DNA from: Chamaea fasciata
Taxonomy: Eukaryota > Chordata > Aves > Passeriformes > Sylviidae
NCBI GenBank assembly: GCA_029207755.1
Contig: JARCOQ010000017.1
Location: forward strand, 11,110,945 to 11,174,944
Direction of reading: 5' to 3'
DNA: 64,000 nucleotides
Positions 12,771 to 23,426 of this stretch are shown piece after piece. Made by a program: the position numbers and the translations under genes. A model generated the notes under the pieces. The model had not been told where the DNA came from. It ran no database searches and saw nothing but the letters and a program-made list of their open reading frames with translations. The first letter of the stretch is position 1. The number at the start of each line of letters is the position of its first letter.

Positions 12771-13215
12771 CCATAAAATCACAAATAGTTTGGGTTGAAA
12801 GGAACCTTAAGCTCATCTCATTCCACAGGCAGGGACATCTTCCACTATCCCAGGCTGCTCCAAGCCCTGTCCAGCCTGGCCTTGGACACTCTCAGGGATC
12901 CAGGGGCAGCCACAGCTTCTCTGGGCACCCTGTGCCAGGGCCTCAGCACCCTCGAAGGGAACAATTCCTTCCTAGCATCCAGTCTAACCCTCCCTTCTGT
13001 CAATTTGAAGCCATTCCCCCCTGTCCTGTCACTCCAGGCCCTTGTAAGTAGTTTCTCTCCATCCAGTAACTCCATCAGGCCCTGGAAGGCCACACTGAGC
13101 TCACCCCAAAACCTTTCCTTGTCCAGGCTGAACAGTCCCAGCTCTCCCAGCCTTTCCTCACAGCAGAGCTGCTCCACCACTCTGATCATCCTGGACTCTC
13201 CTCTGGACTCGCTGT
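12771..13215 (-). repeat. CR1 LINE, 5'-truncated, about 445 bp
   Basis: This is the longest CR1 fragment in the window. From the 3' end it reads CCATAAAATCACAAATAG, TTTGGGTTGAAAGGAACC, the TTCCACTATCCCAGGCTGCT block, CAGCCACAGCTTCTCTGGGC and CCTGTCACTCCAGGCCCTTG. It continues into CCAGGCTGAACAGTCCCAGC and the CCTCTGGACTCGCTG block. It therefore reaches further into the CR1 tail than its neighbours but still ends before the reverse-transcriptase frame. Open frames of 140 (plus) and 114 (minus) codons here are by-products. Confidence 0.95.
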
Positions 13216-16200
13216 AAAAGTCAGAAGTTTTTTGGCACCCTCAGTGACCTCCTCGAGAGTGGGGAGAGAAGAGGAAAGTGGGTGAAGGAAAAGGTTTATT
13301 GTCTCCCAAGAACCCCAAAACTCCTTCCAAGGCCTGCAGGAGAAATGCACTGGAGGCTTGCTAAACATGCAATTCCTTTCCAAGAGGGGAAGCAATGAAT
13401 GAATGCACTGAGGGATCTGGTGGTCAGTGAAGCAGCTGTCCTCCTATAAGTGTCTTTTTTAAAACTTATTTTTCTTAAAAATGTGGCAATGCTCTGAGTA
13501 GAAAGGCTTTCAGGACTGCATGGCCACAAAAGGAGTCCAGCTTTCCTTCACGTGTGCTGATGGTGAAGTCATCGAGTGTTTTTGCATCACATTGGAACTT
13601 TTCTTTTGGAAAATATGGGGCAGAAGAAGCTGTAGTTATTATTTTCCAGAACTGCCAACTCAATCTCTTAGTCATTCTCATAGAAAAAGGCTGATGCTCC
13701 AAAAAATTTGTGCAAAATCCTTCCAAAACAAGCCATTACTACTTCTGCTTGCAGACAAAGAATATAAATGTTTATGGGCTCTCTATGGAGCAAATGAAGG
13801 GCTTGGTTTATACCCACGCTGCCCTAACAATTCTGTGTTAATATATGCCATGAGATTCCTTCTTTTCTTCTTTTTCTCCCCCCTGTTCTATTTGCACTTT
13901 ATTGCACCTCAGGTATTTATTTCAGGTCCCTGACAGGCTCTGAGAGGCACCTCTAGTTGTTTTAAACAAATAAATCATGTCTTGTCTGCAGGATCGCCCC
14001 AGGGTGAGGAGCAAGCAAGGCACCATTTCCAAACTCTGCAGTGATGGATTCCTGCAGCCCTGGGGGACAGCTCGGTCCCCACGCCATGAGCCAGGGCAAA
14101 TGACCTGTCAAACCCGCTGCACTCACCTGCTGGGTAGGAGAAGAGAATATTGGGATGCTGGCTGGAGCTGGCTTGGAAGGAAAAATTTGGGTTCGGACAC
14201 ATTTTCTCTGGGTTTTCTCTCAAGGTGGGAAGTTTTCTGCTAAAATTTCCAAAGTTCTCCCAGTGATTTGTTAATCTGGGTCTTGTTTTTGTTGTTTCTT
14301 GGTCATGGGATGTGGAGTTCAGCCTAAATCTGGGAGCCCAGCAGGAATGACGTAGGATATGCCCCATCTCCCCACTTACAACCTAATTTCTTTGTGAGTG
14401 TTTCCAAGTAAAAATAGAAAAATAAATAGATGTTGAAGCGAATCCTAGATACAATCTCTAATTAGATTAGGACCCAGAGTTATGGAATAATAAATTATCC
14501 AACTACCACGGTACAGCTTCTCAGTGCTTTTAAGACTGATTTTTGCCTAAGGCACCAGGAAAGTGACTTCAACAAAACTTGCAGAGATTAAGGCTGATTA
14601 TGAAGTCAAGTTGGTTTTTGTGATGCCCCTTCCAGACACACAAGCAATGGCGTTGTAATGAAGATGTTAAAAACCAAAGAGCCCCTGTGCAGCTCTGGCA
14701 GCTGCATGGAGCATGGCTTAGTTCCTTTACCTGTGCCCAAAGCTGAAGTTAATAAGTAAAATGCTGACCTGGAGAGGTGACAGTGAAATGATTTTTTACT
14801 TTCAGTCCTTCTAAATTAAAACACATGCCCTGGTGTTTTGACTCTGAGGACTCTATTAATTTCTGTCATTGTGGTACATTTGTAGCTCAGAAGTGATTCC
14901 CAGCATCATCCATCTCCAGCCTGCTGATTTTATCAAGCTGAGCCGTGCAGGGTCCGTTGCTAAAAAAGAAACTTCATTTCCTCTCAGCCATTTGCTGTGT
15001 GAATCAGCAATGCTTTTGGCTCAAACTGGTGGATCACCCAGTACTCCCAGTAAAACACACAGGGACAGCCACAGCCCTTTCCCCAGGAATGGGAAACAGC
15101 AGAGCTTGAAAATGTTGAGTTCAAATCCTCAGGAAATCGCTCTGTGCATTGCTCACCCAGCTGGGAATGCTGGCTGTGCTTTTGGCCATCCAGGCATCCA
15201 CTGTGGATGAAGGGGTTGGATGCTGCACATGAGGAAGGCAAGTGCCTACCTGGATTTCTGGATTTTAGGCCAAGCCTTGACCTAACTTCTAATGAACCCT
15301 GGCACGCAGATTTTTAAATTTATTTTTTGTTTTTTTGGCTTTGGGCAATAAAAGTACGTGCTGGGCTCAAAGGACTGTTAATAAGGAGTAATTAGACAGT
15401 GGCTTTGAGAGCTGGCAGCTATTATTTCTCACCTGCAGTGTAGTTAGCAACCCATATACTTTGTTTTCCTTGCTTCACAGCACAGTGCAAGTTGTAAATG
15501 GAAAAGAGTTTCTCTCTGCCACACAGGAGCATTTGGAAACCATCATTATTAATCCTTGTGGCTTGACAGTGGCACTGTGCAGGGTGCTGGCCTCTTACCT
15601 CTGGACATGCAGGAACACTCTGTCTCAGAAAAGCACACTTTACCCACCATCCATCTTCCCTCTGGAGCTGTTTGGTTTGCTCTGTCCAAGGAAATCCTGG
15701 CTTGGAAGAGCCCAGGGAGTCAGTTTGTGCCAAGGAGTGTGGAGAATCAGCTCAACAGAGGAGTTTTTAGCAAAGCTGCAGCTGTGTGGAGCAAGGATGT
15801 GTCACTGCCTGTGACCTCCAGGGTCCTGCCCCAAGCTCCTGACAGCTCAACCCAGCTTGTCTGCTCCTCGTTTGACATCAGTGCTTATAGGTGGGCAATG
15901 AGCTAACTTTGGAACAGTTTCTTCATGGAAAATCAGACTTTAAACAGGGCTTAACACATGCAGCAGGTCACTGCGGGCTGCAGAGGCTGAGGGGCTGCTT
16001 CAGGTCTGCTGCCGTGGTGCTCCCTGCAGAACTGGAGTGCTGCTTGTGGCTGGAGCACCCACCCAGCAGAGGGGATGTGATTTTCCTGAAGAACAGGAGG
16101 AGGTTTTCCAGCCTGTAATATTTAAGTCAGAGCCCAGGAGTGAGTGTAACCTGTGGAAAATGCACCTCTTGGCATCCATTATTTGATATTGGCAAAAGTG

Positions 16201-16917
16201 AGCCCTACCCCCTCATTCCCACCTTAGTTTTGAAAATTTTTGGCCTTTTCCAGTCTCTCACTCGTGGTCTCTGCAGAGCAGCCTCTGCAGAGAGCTGCCA
16301 CCAGGACCCTCTGTGCTGCTGCTGCATGCAGAGGGGAGGATGAATTGTTCTTTCCATGAGTATTAAATATTTTATTTTGTGACCTTCCTCTAATCAGATG
16401 CTTTATCTCAACCATCTATTAAAAGCAAAGCAATAAAAAACGGGATTTAATAAAGTTAACCTCCTTAAATTGTGTAATTGTCACTTTCCCAGGATATTAG
16501 AGAAGCTGTAAGGGGAGAAAAATATGTACAGAGCAGTTTTTGGTGCATTGATAATTTATTACCTAATAATCTTTTCCCTTCCACACTATTCCCAGTTTTC
16601 TCATTACTTGTGTGCAGCACAACACCCTGTTGCTGGCAGCTGGCTGCTGTGCTCTGCAGAGCCAGACCTGCTCTGTCAATGGTGAACACACTAGTGGCAG
16701 CAGGGACTGTCCAGGCACAGGCAAGGCCTGAGGGTATTGAAGTATTTAATACTTTAATAAGTATCAAATTTGTTGAGTGAGGTGATTTCCCTCCTAATGC
16801 TTTGTAAGTGCAGTGAGAGACAACCCTGCTGCCCCAACAGGCTGGGGCAGGTGTTTCTCAGAGGGGCAAAACCGTGGCAGGAGGTTCAGCACAGCACCAA
16901 AGGAAGCCACCCCTCAG
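13216..16917. other. Unique non-coding sequence
   Basis: Mixed composition with no recognised repeat. Open frames of 117-137 codons occur (13520-13933, 15461-15814) without a recognisable family. A good-looking splice acceptor (pyrimidine-rich run ending TTGCTTCACAG at 15480) precedes part of the 15461-15814 frame, but no matching donor or conserved domain supports an exon. AT-rich DNA at 16.34-16.6 kb could be conserved. Confidence 0.5.
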
Positions 16918-17160
16918 GAGTCGCAGAATCCCAGAGCACTCGGGGTTGGAAGGGACCTTAAAGCTCATCCCATCCCACCCCCTGCCATGGGCAGGGACAC
17001 CTTCCACTATCCCAGGCTGCTCCAAGCCCTGTCCAGCCTGGCCTTGGGCACTGCCAGGGATCCAGGGGCAGCCACAGCTTCTCTGGGCACCCTGTGCCGG
17101 GGCCTCCCCACCCTCACAGGGAAGAATTTACTCTTAATATCCAACTAAACCTACCCTCAG
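16918..17160 (-). repeat. CR1 LINE, 5'-truncated 3' tail
   Basis: Reverse-complement CR1 tail: GAGTCGCAGAATCCCAGAGC, GGGGTTGGAAGGGACCTTAA, CCTGCCATGGGCAGGGACAC, CAGCCACAGCTTCTCTGGGC, CCCTCACAGGGAAGAATTTA. It ends in TAATATCCAACTAAACCTAC. It is well preserved relative to other copies here. The overlapping open frames (111 and 87 codons) are repeat by-products. Confidence 0.95.
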
Positions 17161-19580
17161 GAGCCCGGGGTGGTGGACACATGCATCCCCAGGCATTTGC
17201 TGGGTGAAGGTGGTTTCTATGAAGTTGAGACTCAGACATGAATCAGACCCTGTGGATCCCCTGTTTCTCCCAGAAAACTGTCCAAGCTGATACTTCTGGT
17301 CTGACTCAACAGCACTGATAATTCTTCTTTGCTGTCTTGAGCATAGAAGAAGCATTGAGAGCACCAAGTACCTCCTTGGAGAGATCACAGGCTGTGCATC
17401 TGCTGCAGAGAGTTTGTCTTTGGGTCAAAACAGAAGACCTGAGGTAGCTGAGGCACTGCAGGATCTTGGAGAAGACAAAGCAGAGGTTTTCCTAACCCAT
17501 AGTTGGCATCTGGAACTACCTGGGGCAGGCTGGGGTAAAAGTGACCTGCCTTGGTCCTCACAGGGATGTGGATCTGCTGCCTTGCCTGTCAAAACGTGGT
17601 CCTATCAAAATGTTTGTGATTCAGGAGTGAAGAGCCTGGCCAGGCCAGGGATGCACTGGGGGATCAGGGGTGCAGCTGGAGATAAGGCTTCTCCTCTTGG
17701 CAGCTCCCTGTGTTTAAAAGTGGAGAATTCTCTCCTTTTACAGTTTACCTTCACATGAGGATTCATGTGACAGCTTTACCTGCCAGAGGAGAGCTTCTCC
17801 CAGAGGTAAATTCACACAGCAAACCACATCTGGATGAGGAGTTATCAAGGAAGGGGGAGCATAGGTCAGGTGAGTGATGCCTGCTGCAATTTGCAATTAC
17901 AGAGCACGTTTGGGAGCACAGAGGAGAATGTTCCTGTCATGCTTTGGGCTGGGCAGATTGATGGATGTGACGGGATTGAAATGGTGTAGAGGGTGATTAC
18001 AAGGTGCTGGGAAATTAAATAGAAAAGCTACTGGTTAGGAGCCAAATGTAAATTTGTCTCTCTTTCTTCAGAGCTGGATACGTGTTGATTTGCATCTGCA
18101 CTTCCCAGGAAGGGCACAGTGCACAGGAAACAGAAGCTGGCACGTGCTGGAGGCACAAAAATGTGACGTGGCTGTGACTTACTGAGCAGAACCTCAGCTT
18201 TGACTGCTGGGCAGGCAGGTATTGCCTTCAGAGAGCACAGCCAGGTGGTCTTGCTTATCAAGGAGAAAAACAGGATGGTGCTGGGGCTGGTGGTCATGAA
18301 CGAGGACACCTGGATTCTCATCTTGCCCCTGAATGTGTTCACAGAGTGTCAGCACCCCCTGGGATGGGGTCAGTCAGTCTCTGGTGCTGGGGACAGCCTG
18401 GGAGTGCAAATTCCTGGGGTTCGTGGGCTTTTAAAAGGAGTGGTATGAATTTTAATTCAGGGAAAGCCCTGCAAAATCAAGAATCAGGAAAAGAGTGTGC
18501 AGTAGCCAAGAAAAGGATTTTAACTGGGATTTCTTTCGTGGTCTGAAGGCACAATGGGGGATCTGGAGGCTGTGGTGGGAGAGGAGAGTCGTTATCAGAA
18601 CCTGGCTTCTCTCTGTTAGTGGTGAATTTCAAATTCAGACTCAAACTCGGGAGCAGGGGAAAGGGCTTGGACCTCACTGCTGCCCAATCTAGTGATAGAA
18701 ATTGCTGCCACTGCCCCTGCCCTGCTCTCCCCTCCATTCCTGTGATTTTAAAGTGTAATCAGTCTCACTATTCAGGAAAGTCTGGCATGTGTCTCCCCAC
18801 CAACAACAGGGATTCTGATAAAAGAAGTCAACAAGGCTAATGTTGTTTTCAGTCACTAAATCTGACTTAAAGCTGGCCTAGGAAAAAAGGAATTCATCTC
18901 TGAATACATTAGTGATGACTGACAGGAAAATATTGCAAGTGATGTAGTTGGTGTACATTTTCATTCACCTGTACAGCTGCCTGAATATTAGAAAAACTTT
19001 TTTTGCAAATGTATCGCAGTAATTGACAAAAAAGAAAGAAATTAATACTTTTGCAACCCGTAAATCTCTCCATTATGTGCCTGCAGCAGCAAGGCCTTCC
19101 TAGAATTGGATTCAACATCAAAATCCCCACCTTGGGCTTCCCAGGAGCTCTGTGAGGAAGGGAAGTGTACTGGTGGGGGAGAGGGGCTGATGGAACAGCC
19201 AGGGTGGTGTCAGCTGTGTGCAGAGCGTGTCCTGTGCCCCACACTGTCACTGCCTGCTCCTTCCTGGCCACCTGGCTGTGACCAGCAGCTCTGGCTCTCT
19301 GGGCACACAAGGGAAAGCTGCCCCTGGCAAACCCAGCTCTTACAGGCTGACAGCAAAGCTGGAACGGGGGGAGAAGCCGGGAAAATCAATGGGAATGACA
19401 GTTTGAAAAGATCATTGATAGTATTGGCAGGTGGGAGAGCAATGGAGTGGGAAGAGCAGGAATAATCACTGAGGGAGTTCAGGATGGAGGCAGTGGGTCT
19501 CCTGAGGGCGCCCAGTGCGTGCCCAACCTCTGTGCTGCACCAGTTCCATGCCAGACAGGCCCTGACTGAGTTTAACATAT
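17161..19580. other. Unique non-coding sequence
   Basis: No repeat family recognised. The longest frames are 114-133 codons, overlap on both strands and lack recognisable domains. Confidence 0.5.
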
Positions 19581-19604
19581 GGAAAAAAAGAAAAAAAAAA
19601 AAGA
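19581..19604 (+). repeat. A-rich tract
   Basis: GGAAAAAAAG followed by twelve A residues and G. It is a short simple repeat. Confidence 0.85.
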
Positions 19605-20570
19605 TTTCATAGACAAGTGGCCCCGTAGGATTCAGGACAGACTCAGAGCCTTTAGGTCAGGTTTCCTTTGGCTCCAGCCAGAATTTGATGTGCTGACTCA
19701 GTTTTCTGAACAAATGATGCTTCTCCCTGCCTTTGACCTGCTTGCTCTGTGTGCATCTCCCCAGACTATCAAAAGCCTTGAGATTTCTCCAAGGAGCCCA
19801 AAAGGATCTGAGGCAGACAGGCCAGACTTTGTGCCCTGTCCTAAGAAATAGGGCACAGACAAAACTCTAATTCCTGCAGGCTGGATCTCTGCCTCACACG
19901 TGTTTATTGCAGCTGTGGGACTTCTCTGGGCTGTGTCCCCTGGAGCTGAAATGAAAGCAGGGTAATTGGATGCACCACCACAGTGGCCGATGACAAACAG
20001 CATTTTTCTGCAAGTGTTTTTCCTCCTGTTGCTGAGAGATAACATCTGATGTTATCAACCAACATCGCTCCCAGTTGGTACCACCGCTAATTTGCCCTTC
20101 TAGAAACGCTTCTTGTTCTTGCAGCCTGCTCACTGCAGCCATCTAGGTGAAATTATTTCTTTCAAGCTACAAAGAAAAAAAGAAAAAGGAGGACAGAATT
20201 TTTGTCTTGTGTTGTCCAATATTTGAAAACCCTCGGAGAAAAACGACAGAGATCGATCTAGACCAAGATAGGGAGAAAACTCGTCATAATTTTTGAGATA
20301 AGAGAGAAGCAAGAGGAGCAGGGTGTTGGTGGGTGTTTGTTGGTGTCTGGTGGGGTGCAGACAGCCAGGGGGGCTGCTGACCCTATTCAGAAAAGGAACC
20401 TTGAATTATGCAGTGCAAAGTGGGAGTTGTGTAGGAATTTCAAAATTCATCGAAAACATCTCAGTGAGTTTGTGAATCTACACTGGGGATGTTTTAAGAG
20501 AAGGGAGGTGTGATTTAACTACATCTGGTTGCCCTTAATGTCACCTTCCTTAATCCAAAGAGAAACTTTT
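19605..20570. other. Unique non-coding sequence
   Basis: Nothing recognisable. A 115-codon minus-strand and a 90-codon plus-strand frame overlap each other without any domain. Confidence 0.5.
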
Positions 20571-20593
20571 CTAACCCTAACCCTAATCCTAAC
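20571..20593 (-). repeat. Short telomere-like interstitial repeat
   Basis: The plus strand reads CTAACCCTAACCCTAATCC followed by TAAC: two exact CCCTAA units plus near-matching flanking units. Vertebrate telomeres are (TTAGGG)n, and short interstitial copies arise at repaired breaks or by chance. Three units is near the limit of significance. Confidence 0.7.
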
Positions 20594-22020
20594 AAGCATC
20601 CTGGCTTGGGGCTGTTAATCCCACAGGCACCATCCTCATCAGGCTGGCTGGCAGGAGGGAGGTTGGTTGTTGGGTTTTCTGAGCTCCTTTTCTGGAGAGA
20701 ACAAGGGCTGTGGGAATATCAGATGCCTGGAGCCCACCTGTCAGACTGCTCCTGTTAAAGTTTGAAGAATTGGCCAATTTCAATGTAATTTAACAGACAA
20801 GAGCTTTAAAAGGTAATAGGTTTCTGAAATCTTTGTAAAAATAGCAGGCCAGGTAAAAGAGAGACTCTTCCATGGGCTTAGCTGAGGGAAAACTACAGCA
20901 TGAACTTGCATCTTGGGGATGTAAAAATATCTGCTCACGTGTTTTCCATTGGAAAGTGGGACCTGGTGATTCTCCTGGCTACACAGGAACTGAGGTGTGT
21001 GAGCCTGTTTTCCAGGTAAGAGAAAGGAGGGGAGTGCAGGGCTTGATGTCTGTGGTGCCCCATATTTGAGGCCTAGGGGACCACTGGAGGCAACCTAAAT
21101 TAAAGTGGACATTTGTAGGAAGAAGAATCAAGAAGGAACAGGATCATGTTGAAGGAAATAATGGGAGCAACCTGTTGTAGGAGAAAATTAACTGCTCACA
21201 GTTCTATAATTCAAGGGCACCGTGGTACCTTTGCAGAAAGCTGGTGGGTATCTCCATCACTTTTTTTACAAGTGCAGAAGTAGAGACACGAGGACATGGG
21301 AAGTCTGCGGTCTCTGATCCTCCTGGTTCACATCTCAACTTTTGTCACGGGACACTTTATTTTCTTGTAGTCAAGGAGTAGCCAGGGGGAAAGGAAGTGG
21401 AAAAGCTGTTTGTAGCTGCCATTTGTAATGGAAAACCTGAGTGGTATTGTCTATTTTTATAACAGGATTTTTAGAGAGTCTAGCAGGATTGATTTTAAAA
21501 CTGTAGAATTAGAGAATCTCTGACATCTATAAGTCAGTTGTTCTAAAGGTTAATAATTTCTATTAAAAACAACTTTTGCGTCGTACAGAGAGTTTCAAGG
21601 TGAGGAATGAAGGCACAGCTCTGCTTTCCTTGGTGCTCCATGCTTTGCTGGCTGCTACAGCCAGAATTTCTTCTGGGACCTGTGCAGGCTGACAGTGTGG
21701 CTGCTATATTTAATGTTGTTCCCAAATGTCTGGGCAGGCAGGTGGCTGACCTTCACACCTGGCTAAATAAATCTGCCCTGCACTCCCTCCACTGCCAGGA
21801 GACCACGTGCAGGAGCCACGTGGCAGGGCTGGCAGGAGCCTGCCCTCCTGGGGGAGTGTTTTGCAAGCTAAAAAAGGAAGTTTAAACCTATCAGGACGTC
21901 TCTCTGAGCGAGGAAGAAGATTATGCTGAGCCTCGCTCCCAATCAGCCCGAGCTGGTGGGGGAATTGTGTGCTCCTGTGGTTTAATCAAGGCAGACACAG
22001 AGTTGTCCAGACACTCCTCA
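20594..22020. other. Unique non-coding sequence
   Basis: No repeat family or exon recognised. A 92-codon frame lies at 21607-21885, without a domain that I recognise. Confidence 0.5.
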
Positions 22021-22220
22021 GAGGCTGGGATGGAGGCTGCGTTGGAGGATGGGATGGAGGATGGGATGAGGCTGGGATGGAGGTTGGGATGCGGCTGGGG
22101 TGAGGCTGGGATGTGACTGGGATGGAGGATTGGATGAGGCTGGGATGGAGGATTGGATGGAGGATGGAGTGAGGATGGGATGAGGTTGGCATGGAGGCTG
22201 GGATGAGGCTGGGATGCTGC
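22021..22220 (+). repeat. GGGATGGAGG/GAGGCT minisatellite, about 200 bp
   Basis: The block is an imperfect array of short units built from GAGGCTGGGATG, GAGGATGGGATG and GAGGATTGGATG, about 10-12 bp each. It is strongly purine-biased on the plus strand. On the minus strand it yields proline/serine/histidine-rich frames of 96 and 144 codons; their repeats mirror the DNA repeats, so I do not call genes. Confidence 0.9.
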
Positions 22221-22724
22221 TCCAGTTCAGGGCATGGCAGCAGCAGCAGGGCTGGCACATCCCCCGAAGGCAGCAAAGCAGGGCCTGGGTAGATAAACTA
22301 CCTGAGAAATGGTCACACTCCATTCCCTGCTCAGCCTCCCCATCCCCAGCAGGGCTGGCTAATAACAGACAGATCCTCAAATCGCTATTGAAGCTGGTGT
22401 GAGGGAGCTGCTGCACTCTGCTAACTTTCAATAATCGCTGAAGCAATGGCAATAGAGTTTGTGCACTGCGGTGGAAGAGATCTATTAAAAGTCCCTTCCA
22501 AGCCTGTGCTGCTGGGGAGAGCAGTTAATTGAAACCACAGTGCTTGTTTTAATTGTGTCTGTCCGTAAGCCTTTGCTGGAATTGCTCTGTCAAGGCTGCT
22601 TCCCCTCTGCCAGCCCTGCTCCTCAGCTGGGCGATGCTACAGCACCACTGCCTTTCACAACAGGCTTGGATTTATGCTGGGAAGTGCAGCAGGGCTTTAG
22701 AGCTGCTCTGCCCTCAGCCTTTGT
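22221..22724. other. Unique non-coding sequence
   Basis: Nothing recognisable beyond the flanking minisatellite and CR1 tail. Confidence 0.5.
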
Positions 22725-22812
22725 CCTGCAGAGAGGCAGGGATCCATCCCTGGAAGTGTTCAAGGCCAGGCTGGATGGGGCTCTGAGCAGCTTGGCCTAG
22801 TGGAAGGTGTAG
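22725..22812 (+). repeat. CR1 LINE fragment
   Basis: Forward-strand CR1 tail: CATCCCTGGAAGTGTTCAAG, GCCAGGCTGGATGGGGCTCT, GAGCAGCTTGGCCTAGTGGA, AGGTGT. The terminal 'CCATGGCAGGGGG...ATTCTATGA' part is absent, so this piece is truncated at both ends. Confidence 0.85.
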
Positions 22813-23269
22813 GGAGGGAAGGAGCTGCACTGGTTTTGGTGTCACTGATCCACACTTGAAGCCTTGCTGGGGCCTGGGCAGGCCTTCATCCCTGAGTACA
22901 GAGGTGGCATTTCACCACAAAAGGATGGTGACAATCACAAATGTAGATATGCAATGCAAAGAGAGGAGAATACAGAAACACACCAAGGTGCACCAGCTCA
23001 GAGGCAGCCTGGGGGCAGGCACAGGGAGCTGGGTGCTGTGGGAACTGACAGTGGTCAAAGAGGAACTTCTAGGCTTCAGGCAGTAGCAGCAAAGCCTGTG
23101 GGAATGTTTACTTTCCCACACTGGCCTGTGAGTGTAAGGAGGGATCAAAAACAATCCTTGGAAGGTGAAAAACCATTAGCAGGTTTTTTCTAACTGGTTT
23201 ACTTGTAAAAATGGTCAAGAGGTGTTGTTCCAAATAACCAACAATATTCACTGTACCAGAACACTGTAT

Positions 23270-23350
23270 AAAAGGATGTGCCTCTCAGTAAGCTTTCTCT
23301 TTTTAAGCCCTCTGAGATGATTTGGAGTATATCCTTATTAAATATAATAA
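23270..23350 (+). promoter_or_regulatory. TATA-like box with downstream AATAAA-like words
   Basis: TATAAAA at 23277-23283 is followed about 55 bp later by an AT-rich block that includes TATTAAATATAATAAATAC. The spacing is like the U3-R-U5 part of an old, unrecognised LTR. No TG...CA ends or target duplication were found, so this is a weak call. Confidence 0.25.
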
Positions 23351-23395
23351 ATACAATTAATGATAGTGTGGCAGGTTTGGACTGGGCTCACGGCA

Positions 23396-23426
23396 GGGGT
23401 GTGTGCAGGGGTGGGAGAAGGGGGGT
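23396..23426 (+). other. Potential G-quadruplex-forming sequence
   Basis: Four G runs, GGGG-N8-GGGG-T-GGG-AGAA-GGGGGG. The first loop is slightly longer than the usual limit of seven, so folding is possible but not certain. Confidence 0.5.

Noticed and set aside
15461..15814. 117-codon frame preceded by a splice acceptor-like site at 15480, part of which (VVNGKEFLSATQEH) slightly resembles a PDZ-type strand
   Set aside because: No splice donor follows, the PDZ-like pattern is incomplete, and no neighbouring exons were found.
22018..22452. Minus-strand frame with HPS/QPS-type repeats (144 codons) resembling a repeat protein
   Set aside because: The repeat is in the DNA minisatellite, and the frame has no start context or conserved neighbours.
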